From: CAZPFP01 sp964585895
GTDB taxonomy: Bacteria > Patescibacteriota > Microgenomatia > PFEM01 > JAHIFH01
Assembly (NCBI GenBank): GCA_964585895.1
Contig: CAZPFP010000041.1
Location: 1-5,183 of the forward strand
Reading direction: 5' to 3'
DNA length: 5,183 nucleotides
Made by a program: the position numbers and the translations under genes. The notes beneath the pieces were generated by a model, which was not told where the DNA came from, searched no databases, and was given only the letters and a program-made list of their open reading frames with translations. This document shows, in pieces, positions 1-5,183 of the stretch. Each line of letters starts with the position of its first letter. The stretch's first letter is position 1.

Positions 1-504
1 TTTTTTCTCATCCCCATCAGAAAAAAAGTTACTCCCGCTATCAAAAGAAAGCTGGCGACATTAGCTTCCCAAGCGGCTCGGGAAAGCTGAATATGCCAAG
101 GCGAGATGGCCAACATAAAAGCGGTCATTTCCGGCAACCAAGAATTTTTAAGTTTAGGAAAAAGTTCTTTAACCAAATAAAAAGCAAGCAGAACCGTTAA
201 AGTGCCAAAAAGAGCTGAGGGAAAACGAACGGCAAATTCATTCAGACCAAAAATCTTGACTGGTAGAATAGCTAAGTAAGCATAAACCGNNNNNNNNNNC
301 AAAAGATTCAAGATAATTCAAAGGCAAAAACCGCCCAAATTCATCTTGTCCAGTTAAGCCTAAAGAATAGGCATTATAGCCCCAAGCGACTTCATCCCAA
401 GTCAAAGCCGGTGGGTTAATGCCGAGTTGATAAAAACGTAAAAAAGCAGCTAGAAATAAAATAAGCGTTAGAAGGAGAACTTTTGTTTTCATTGCCCTCA
501 GCAT
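1..504 (-). CDS. GT39/PMT-like membrane glycosyltransferase, 3'-partial, interrupted by assembly gap
   Basis: N-terminal part of an ArnT/PMT-type (GT39) transferase, a family that moves a sugar from a polyprenyl-phosphate carrier to an acceptor outside the membrane. Numbered from the second Met (position 492), residues 4-19 form the first membrane helix. It is followed by RFYQLG and a loop containing TWDEVAWGYNAYSLG, where D33-E34 match the family's catalytic acidic pair. After the N run the family resumes at position 287 in another frame with VYAYLAILPVKIFGLNEFAV, RFPSALFGTLTV and, further on, SPWHIQLSRAAWEAN, then runs off the left edge. The 95 codons left of the gap have no stop in that frame, so I call one gene rather than the short stop-terminated ORF (238-504). 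Start is ambiguous: ATG at 504 (MLRAMKTK) or at 492 (MKTK). The latter has AGGG just upstream, in the same AGGGCRATG context as the YfhO gene. It lies 47 bp behind that gene, and a candidate promoter sits in the space. Family is certain; substrate is unknown. Confidence 0.85.
290..299. other. assembly gap (10 Ns)
   Basis: Ten consecutive undetermined bases lie inside the GT39-like gene. The coding frame is codon-start 300 on the right and codon-start 287 on the left, so the real number of missing bases must be a multiple of three (9, 12, 15...) and cannot be 10. The Ns are therefore a scaffold placeholder and not a measured length. The residues lost fall at the point where family members usually carry a K-P-P segment; the two bases left of the gap (CG on the coding strand) fit the end of a CCG proline codon. 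Confidence 0.95.
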
Positions 505-507
505 AAT

Positions 508-538
508 TCATCATAGCATACGGCCTTAGCCAAAACAA
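508..538 (-). promoter_or_regulatory. candidate sigma70-type promoter ahead of the GT39-like gene
   Basis: In the 47-bp space between the YfhO-family gene and the GT39-like gene, reading the minus strand, TTGTTT at 538-533 is followed after exactly 17 bp by TATGAT at 515-510, which matches the -10 consensus at five of six positions. The -35 match is weak beyond TTG. Transcription would begin near 503-504, on or next to the upstream ATG, giving either a leaderless message or a roughly 12-nt leader carrying AGGG for the ATG at 492. Such matches are common by chance in AT-rich DNA, and read-through from the YfhO gene is equally possible. Confidence 0.35.
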
Positions 539-551
539 CGAATTTTTTGAA

Positions 552-2981
552 TTATTTTTGGCGTTTGAAATCTTTAAATTTAATTAACAACAGCCATACT
601 ATTAATAGAATAGCGGCGAAAACAGTCAGTTTTAAGCCTAGATAAAAGGCTTTCGGTTCATAGAGAAAAACCACCCTATGCTTCCCTTTTGGTATTGCTA
701 CGGCTCGAAAAACAAAATTAGCCCGATAAATCTTTTCTTTTCTGCCATCAAGATAAACATTCCAGTCCGGATAAAAAACATCAGAAAGAAACAGGATATT
801 GTTACCCAAAGAGTCGGTTTCTATCTCAATTTTGTTTGGCTGATAGTCAAGAACAGTCGCTTCCCCTACTTGTTCTTCGTCTAGCCAGAACCCATCAAAT
901 AACCTCTCTTCCAGAATGACGTTTTCTCTTAAATCGAAAGTGTCATCAAAAATCTTGTCAACAATCGTTTGACTATCCTTCTCAGCTACAGTTCGCCCGG
1001 CTAGAAATACTCGCGGAAGGGCTTTATTATTTTGATAAATCTTCCAACCCTCTTCTTCCCAAATGAGCTGGTAATCAATTGAAGGGAACCTCAAACCTTC
1101 AGCCACTTGCTCTGAAGAATCATTTTTAGCCAAAATATATTTTACTCCCAAAAGAGCTAACAGCCTCTCCCGCCTCAGGTTATCCTTTAGAAGGTCAGAC
1201 TCTGCGCCGGGTCCCAAATAAGCATCGGAGCGAGCAACAATCTCTTTTATTTTCCCATCGGTATTAGCTGCTTCTATAAGTTGACCATAGCGCTTAATAT
1301 ATAAAGGGTCATAGCCATCTGGCGAAAACAACTGATAATTAACCCCAAGATTAGAAATAATCCTTGCTTGGTTGAATCCAAAAAAGCGGTCAATACCAGC
1401 CCTTTCCTGTAAAAAGTTGAAAACCGGTATCTGGGGAAAAACAAACCTTCGATCAGAAAAAGCTAAAAATTTATTACTAAAGTAAAAACCACTTAAAAGA
1501 TGAAGAAAAATCAGCCCAATGACTATCCGGCTTCGCCAATTACTCTTAAAACTAGCCAAAATCATTAAGCCAACCGCCACCAAAAAAGTCAAACCTGGCA
1601 AGATTGTGTTTCTTAAGGCTACCCGCCAACAATTTTCCTGAGTAGAGGGACAGGCAAAAAATAAAGGCGCCAGCAGTAAAAAAATTACTGCCCCAAGATA
1701 GATAAAGCCAATGGGAATGGCTACTTTTGCCAATCTTCTCAAAGAAATCTCAGGTTTTAATTTTCGCCGCCATTCATCAATCCCAAATCCAGCCAAAACA
1801 ATAAAGGCAAAACCGGTAATAAAAAATATTCTACTGGGAACGTTGGTAGAAATAACCGGTAGATTTAAAGAAATAAAAAGCTTGGTCGTTGGCAAGGGGA
1901 AAGCTAAACTCAAAGAAACAATTGCCAATAAAGCGAAAAACAAAACTTTTTTCTCCCGGCTGAAAAAAAGGGCGTAAAAACCGAATATCAGTGGTAAAAT
2001 GCCAAAATAGCCTATTGTCTCCGTATAATCAATGAAACCCCAAAAATTATAGGCAGCGATATTGCCAAAAAAGTCAGGAATGAAAAAGGTAATCAGCTGA
2101 GAAAGGGGTAGTGAAAACTTTTCGAAGATAAACTCGGAAGAGGTGCTGCCAACAGCGGCTAAGCGATAAAGTTCATAGGTAGGTAAAAATTGAACCGCGC
2201 CCAGTAAAAGTGAAAAAAGGCCAGCCAAGATAAACAAAGAAAGTTTTTCCTTTTTTAACTTAATCGGGTCCGTTAATCTGAAAAGAAAGTAAGCTATGGC
2301 GACGATGAAAACAAAAAAAAGAGGTTGGGGATGGCCAGCAAGAATTGCCATGGTCAATCCCAGAGTTATCAACAAAAAACTCCACCAAGAGATTTCATCT
2401 AAAAACTTCTCAATCGCAAAAAGAATCAGAGGCAGCCAAATCAAAGTATGACCAAAAATACCATGTTCAAGCCAGACAATTAAAAAAGGCAAGATTGCGA
2501 AAGCGCTAGAAGAAAACAAAGCTCCCAGGCGACTAATTTTAATCGCTCTTAAAAATAAATACATAAAGACTCCCGCTAAAAATGGTTGAAAAAGAATAAT
2601 GATGGTCCAAGCGTCCAAAAAGGGAAGGAAAAAATAGAAAAGGTTAAAAGGATAAAAAACCGAAGTTTGAAAATTAGCCAAAAGTGGTGTGCCGGAAAAA
2701 ATATAGGGATTCCAAAGAGGCCATTGGCCCGAAGTCAAGAAACTCATCGCCAACTTCTTCAAAGGATAAAGATTGCGAAAAATATCAGCTCCCACCGCTT
2801 TATGAGGAATTCCTAATAGATAACCTGGCCAAATTTGTGATTTAAATGGCTCGTACCAAAAAGCCATAAAATTTACCGGAATGGGAACAAGATTGTTGAA
2901 GATAAACTGCCGGAAAACAAAAATAACAAGAAAAAACAAAAAAGGAATAATTAAAATCTCTTTGTTTAAAAACCGCTTCAT
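552..2981 (-). CDS. YfhO-family polytopic membrane protein (GT-C-like glycosyltransferase)
   Basis: A complete 809-residue YfhO-family protein, of usual length for the family. Bacillus and Listeria members act with a CsbB/GtcA-type lipid-sugar system to glycosylate lipoteichoic acid on the outside of the membrane. After TM1 (about residues 8-28) comes the conserved extracytoplasmic loop: GADIFRNLYPLKK (64-76; D66 is the likely family acidic residue), then QWPLWNPYIFSGTPLLANFQ (86-105) and VFYPFN (108-113). LEHGIFGHTLIWLP (171-184), ILAGHPQP (213-220) and NVPSRIFF (380-387) are also typical. About a dozen helices extend to residue 500. A soluble domain follows (about 505-775), with DGYDPLYIKRY (555-565), LGVKYILAK (611-619), FYPDWNVYLDG (736-746) and IPKGKHRVVFLYEP (763-776), then a last helix (about 778-800) and a basic tail. 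The only two cysteines are C444 and C451. It begins 4 bp after the methyltransferase stop; that TAG supplies the first bases of an AGGG before the ATG, indicating translational coupling. Family is confident; acceptor is unknown. Confidence 0.93.
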   Translation of the reverse strand: MKRFLNKEILIIPFLFFLVIFVFRQFIFNNLVPIPVNFMAFWYEPFKSQIWPGYLLGIPHKAVGADIFRNLYPLKKLAMSFLTSGQWPLWNPYIFSGTPLLANFQTSVFYPFNLFYFFLPFLDAWTIIILFQPFLAGVFMYLFLRAIKISRLGALFSSSAFAILPFLIVWLEHGIFGHTLIWLPLILFAIEKFLDEISWWSFLLITLGLTMAILAGHPQPLFFVFIVAIAYFLFRLTDPIKLKKEKLSLFILAGLFSLLLGAVQFLPTYELYRLAAVGSTSSEFIFEKFSLPLSQLITFFIPDFFGNIAAYNFWGFIDYTETIGYFGILPLIFGFYALFFSREKKVLFFALLAIVSLSLAFPLPTTKLFISLNLPVISTNVPSRIFFITGFAFIVLAGFGIDEWRRKLKPEISLRRLAKVAIPIGFIYLGAVIFLLLAPLFFACPSTQENCWRVALRNTILPGLTFLVAVGLMILASFKSNWRSRIVIGLIFLHLLSGFYFSNKFLAFSDRRFVFPQIPVFNFLQERAGIDRFFGFNQARIISNLGVNYQLFSPDGYDPLYIKRYGQLIEAANTDGKIKEIVARSDAYLGPGAESDLLKDNLRRERLLALLGVKYILAKNDSSEQVAEGLRFPSIDYQLIWEEEGWKIYQNNKALPRVFLAGRTVAEKDSQTIVDKIFDDTFDLRENVILEERLFDGFWLDEEQVGEATVLDYQPNKIEIETDSLGNNILFLSDVFYPDWNVYLDGRKEKIYRANFVFRAVAIPKGKHRVVFLYEPKAFYLGLKLTVFAAILLIVWLLLIKFKDFKRQK

Positions 2982-2985
2982 CGCC

Positions 2986-3621
2986 CTAAGCTTTTCTTAA
3001 TTTAAAAGCGACAGACATCCCTAAATGAGAAACTTGCTCTTCTTCAATCTGAAAAGCTGCTTTTTTAAACAGTCTTCTAAGTTTCTTCCGATTAAAACTA
3101 TGCAAATGAGCTCCTTGCCAAACCTTACCTTTGGTTTTTAGCCAAAAGAACCAAACAAGATTAAATAATCCACTGCCGCTATCCAACGAAATAATCACTT
3201 GTCCGCCCGGAGAAAGACAACGCTTAATCTCCAAAAGAACGGCTAAAGGGTCTATCACGTGTTCCAAGGTTTCACTGCAAATAATCAAATCAAAGCTTTT
3301 ATTACGGAAAGGCAATTGGTGGGCATCAGCACAGATAAAGATAATCTTCCGGTGCTTAGTTTTGGCATATTTTATCATCTTCTCGGAAACATCTAATCCT
3401 GTCACCTCAGTCTTAGCTAAAGTTCGAGCAATTTTTGCTGTCATCCAGCCGCTCGCACAACCAATATCTAAAACCTTACCCGGATTTCCATCCATCATTT
3501 TTTTTATAACCATCCATTTGCGAGTATGCCATAATTTTTGGAAAAGATTTCTTGCAATCCCTCTTTCATAATAATTCGGCGGAACTTGAAACCAAATCTT
3601 TTCTAATTCTTTTCGTTTCAT
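2986..3621 (-). CDS. class I SAM-dependent methyltransferase (Methyltransf_11-like)
   Basis: A 211-residue soluble Rossmann-fold methyltransferase, complete and of normal length. Visible motifs in order: motif I VLDIGCASG (50-58), the glycine-rich SAM-binding loop; GLDVS (75-79) with D77 as the acidic residue that would bind the SAM ribose; ADAHQLPF (98-105), the adenine-contacting segment; FDLIICSETLEHV (110-122), motif IV with the LEHV typical of this group; LSPGGQVIIS (136-145); and a C-terminal AHLHSFNRKKLRRLFKKAAF (171-190), usual for small-molecule and lipid/sugar methyltransferases. No signal peptide or membrane helix is seen, so it should act in the cytoplasm. Its start overlaps the previous gene's stop as ATGA, with only a weak purine-rich stretch (AAGAAAAGAAA) upstream, so translation probably depends on coupling. 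The next gene begins 4 bp after its TAG. Context suggests a glycan, sugar-lipid or precursor substrate; sequence alone does not identify it. Confidence 0.93.
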   Translation of the reverse strand: MKRKELEKIWFQVPPNYYERGIARNLFQKLWHTRKWMVIKKMMDGNPGKVLDIGCASGWMTAKIARTLAKTEVTGLDVSEKMIKYAKTKHRKIIFICADAHQLPFRNKSFDLIICSETLEHVIDPLAVLLEIKRCLSPGGQVIISLDSGSGLFNLVWFFWLKTKGKVWQGAHLHSFNRKKLRRLFKKAAFQIEEEQVSHLGMSVAFKLRKA

Positions 3622-4871
3622 TTTCTTTTCTTGATTTCTTTTTTAGGCCAAATAAAAGCCAGTGAGATTAAAACTAATAAATAAGCTAAATGGGCTTCAA
3701 GAAAATAGCGATTAAAAAACCAAATTACACCTAAACAAATTGCGTAACTGGCAATCAAGCCAACGGCAGTCATTTTCTTTTTTTGCAAGTACAGAAGCGC
3801 CAGCATCAACGGTCCTCCTAAACCCAGTTGGTACAACCAGAATGGAAACTGGTCATAAATTGTTTTTAACTTTCCCCAAGCCAAAAGCAAGCGGCCAAAA
3901 CCATAGCCTTCAATAGGATGAATTAGGAAATCAGTTTGCGAAGCGCCGCTAACATAGAAAACGAGACTATTGATTAAAGCAGAGGAATTCCAAAGGAAAA
4001 AGGGCAAGTAGAATGGTAGGGCAGTTGCCAGGCTGGCAATGACAAAGTATTTAAAACCGGTTCGTTTTGCCTGCTGCCAAGCGTAAAGAGCAAAAAAAGG
4101 AACGGCAAACCAAGCGGTTTGCTTGCTGGCTACTGCTGCTCCTAATAACAAACCGCTGAGAATAAACTTCTTTTTTTCTAAGAAAAACAAACACCAAATA
4201 AGTAAAGCCAGAATAATAACGTCATTGGCGCCGCTAATGGTTTCGATTAAGAAGAGAGGGTTAAAACAAACCAAGGCCAAAAAAAGCAATAGCTTTTCTT
4301 TAAGACCAAATCTGAGTAAGCCGAAGTAGATAATGGAAAGATAAGCCGCTAAAATAAAAACCCTAATATCAAACCAGCCAAACATTTGGGAAAAAACACG
4401 AAAGCCCAAAGAGGAAAGAACAATAATTAAAGGTGGGGTGACATTAGTAAAGAGGGCGGGATTAACGGTATTGCCTGCACTATCATAGTAGGTCCATTTT
4501 GCCAAATCAGTTTGAGTATAAGGTTCAACATAGGGATTTTTTTTAAGAAGTAAAAACCGACCGGCGATTTCCGTTTGCAGAGCCGAATCATTGATGTAAT
4601 TGGCGGGATGAATTTTGTCTCTTAAAGCCATAATATCAATGGAAACTCCTAAAGAAACAAAAAGAACAAAAGCCAAGAGTAAAAGAATTTTGACTTTCTT
4701 AAGCCAAGCTTTTTTAGTTAAGAATAAAAACAAATCTAATAATGGGTAAGCCAGAACAGCGAAAATCAAAAAAGTAATATCCCGACCCTCCTGAAGAAGA
4801 CCTTTACCGAATAAATTACTCTTAATAAAAACGTAGACAAAGACCGCAATTAGAGGAACATCAATACTCAT
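3618..4871 (-). CDS. GT87/DUF2029-like polytopic membrane glycosyltransferase
   Basis: A complete 417-residue hydrophobic protein with about 10-12 predicted helices and a lysine-rich cytoplasmic tail (KKEIKKRK). GT-C signatures: a loop with NDSALQTEIAGRFLLLKKNPY (94-114), whose D95 and E101 fit the catalytic acid and the 'R-x-L-x-x-G/K-x-N-P-Y' pattern of polyprenol-phosphate hexosyltransferases; NVTPPLIIVL (143-152), equivalent to the family's Y-P-P-L; SGANDVIILAL (213-223); ASKQTAWFAVPFF (248-260); and NRYFLEAHLAYLL (387-399). The likely role is transfer of a hexose from a lipid-phosphate carrier outside the membrane. Two extra helices (about 5-17 and 31-50) precede the helix that leads into the acidic loop. 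ATG at 4871 is preceded by AAAGAG two bases upstream; no later Met would keep the conserved loop and its preceding helix, since the next is M81. It is the first gene of the leftward operon and its TGA overlaps the methyltransferase ATG. Assignment among GT87, GT39 and related GT-C families is less sure than GT-C itself. Confidence 0.82.
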   Translation of the reverse strand: MSIDVPLIAVFVYVFIKSNLFGKGLLQEGRDITFLIFAVLAYPLLDLFLFLTKKAWLKKVKILLLLAFVLFVSLGVSIDIMALRDKIHPANYINDSALQTEIAGRFLLLKKNPYVEPYTQTDLAKWTYYDSAGNTVNPALFTNVTPPLIIVLSSLGFRVFSQMFGWFDIRVFILAAYLSIIYFGLLRFGLKEKLLLFLALVCFNPLFLIETISGANDVIILALLIWCLFFLEKKKFILSGLLLGAAVASKQTAWFAVPFFALYAWQQAKRTGFKYFVIASLATALPFYLPFFLWNSSALINSLVFYVSGASQTDFLIHPIEGYGFGRLLLAWGKLKTIYDQFPFWLYQLGLGGPLMLALLYLQKKKMTAVGLIASYAICLGVIWFFNRYFLEAHLAYLLVLISLAFIWPKKEIKKRK

Positions 4872-4910
4872 TGCTCTTTAATTTTAGCACATCCATTGTA
4901 TACTATTAAT
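4872..4910. promoter_or_regulatory. 39-bp divergent intergenic region with overlapping candidate promoters
   Basis: This spacer separates the leftward operon from the rightward GT39-like gene. Rightward, TATACT at 4899-4904 is a five-of-six -10 match ending 6 bp before the ATG at 4911, so transcription would start on or beside the start codon; no clear -35 is seen, and there is no Shine-Dalgarno-like AGG. Leftward, TGCTAAAAT at 4889-4881 reads as an extended -10, and TACAAT at 4900-4895 is a second candidate that would leave a leader of about 17 nt containing AAAGAG. The rightward and second leftward hexamers share bases around the 6-bp palindrome GTATAC (4898-4903), so the two promoters would compete. 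All of this rests on short AT-rich matches. Confidence 0.4.
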
Positions 4911-5183
4911 ATGACTAGGAAAAAAATCACCTCTTCAACCTTTCTTTTTTTTCTGATTATTGTCCTCGCGGCGGCGGTTTTCCGAGTGACTAACCTTGAA
5001 CTGGTTGAGTTCAAAGCTGATGAGGCGATTAATTTGTTTTTGGCTTCCCGGCCTTTATTTGGCCATCCCCTTCCTCCCGGAGGAACGGTTTCCAGTGTCG
5101 GTGTTTTGAATCCTCCTTTTTTTAATTACCTTCTCTTTCCTTTTACCCTTATTAGCCTTGATCCCAAAATCATTTCTTTTTTC
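4911..5183 (+). CDS. GT39/PMT-like membrane glycosyltransferase, 3'-partial
   Basis: The first 91 codons of a rightward gene, open to the window edge. A short basic N-terminus (MTRKK) and one membrane helix (about residues 10-26) lead into FRVTNLELVEFKADEAINLF (24-43). D37-E38 in FKADEA occupy the place of the GT39 catalytic acidic pair. A glycine/proline-rich loop (50-61) follows, then VLNPPFFNYLLFPF (65-78), the counterpart of the family's K-P-P-L-Y-V-Y-L segment, with N in place of K. The order helix, DE loop, PP segment, helix is the same as in the leftward GT39-like gene at the other end of the window, but sequence identity by eye is low, so they are distant paralogues and not a duplication. 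The ATG at 4911 is the only start that keeps the first helix, and it lacks a Shine-Dalgarno sequence. Function as a lipid-sugar-dependent transferase is inferred from family; acceptor unknown. Confidence 0.8.
   Translation, partial: MTRKKITSSTFLFFLIIVLAAAVFRVTNLELVEFKADEAINLFLASRPLFGHPLPPGGTVSSVGVLNPPFFNYLLFPFTLISLDPKIISFF

Noticed and set aside
238..504. Short 88-residue protein ending at 238
   Set aside because: The last 16 residues come from reading the wrong frame across the N gap; the correct frame continues as GT39 to the window edge.
521..540. Possible terminator hairpin GGC-TAAG-GCC after the YfhO-family gene
   Set aside because: The stem is only 3 bp and no T tract follows on the minus strand; not a credible intrinsic terminator.
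3131..3571. 146-codon open frame on the plus strand opposite the methyltransferase
   Set aside because: Fully antisense to a gene with clear SAM-binding motifs, no recognisable domain and low-complexity composition; a shadow frame.
3618..3621. Alternative genetic code with TGA read as glycine
   Set aside because: TGA ends the GT87-like gene exactly at an ATGA overlap with the next start, no in-frame TGA occurs in the other genes, and glycines are coded by GGN; the standard code fits.
1..5183. Strand switch in A/T composition near 4900 (A-rich plus strand to the left, T-rich to the right)
   Set aside because: Explained by membrane-protein codons, which carry T at the second position; the coding strand is T-rich on both sides, so the flip only marks the change of gene direction and not a replication origin or inserted element.

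Overview
The window is AT-rich, almost wholly coding, and made up nearly entirely of polytopic membrane proteins of the glycosyltransferase-C (GT-C) type plus one soluble methyltransferase. I see no RNA gene, CRISPR array, insertion sequence or convincing terminator. Compact spacing, T-rich coding strands and several lipid-linked-sugar-type transferases side by side resemble genomes of uncultivated bacteria such as the Candidate Phyla Radiation (Microgenomates/OP11-like). That assignment is inference from style; no marker gene is present. TGA appears to act as a stop (it ends the gene at 3618-4871 inside a classic ATGA overlap), which argues against the recoded TGA=Gly lineages (Gracilibacteria, Absconditabacteria). 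A run of 10 Ns at 290-299 shows this is a draft, gap-scaffolded assembly.

Layout. Four genes run leftward on the minus strand from about 4871 to the left edge. They are: a GT87/DUF2029-like membrane glycosyltransferase (4871-3618); a class I SAM-dependent methyltransferase (3621-2986), which overlaps it by 4 bp; a YfhO-family membrane protein (2981-552), only 4 bp further on; and, after a 47-bp gap, a GT39/PMT-like glycosyltransferase (504 or 492 to beyond position 1). The last gene is split by the N run and changes frame across it. Translation left of the gap continues the family cleanly, so it should be read as one intact gene with a mis-sized gap. A fifth gene, also a GT39/PMT-like transferase, runs rightward from 4911 off the right edge. 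Only 39 bp separate it from the divergent operon.

How they may work together. GT39, GT87 and YfhO proteins are known or predicted to move sugars from polyprenyl-phosphate carriers to acceptors on the outer face of the membrane. The methyltransferase could modify a sugar or lipid precursor on the cytoplasmic side. The locus is best described as a surface-glycan or glycoprotein decoration locus. Substrate, linkage and acceptor cannot be read from sequence. I found no clearly new system; the points worth checking are the mis-sized gap, the tightly coupled methyltransferase, the possible leaderless starts and the extra N-terminal membrane segments in the GT87-like protein.
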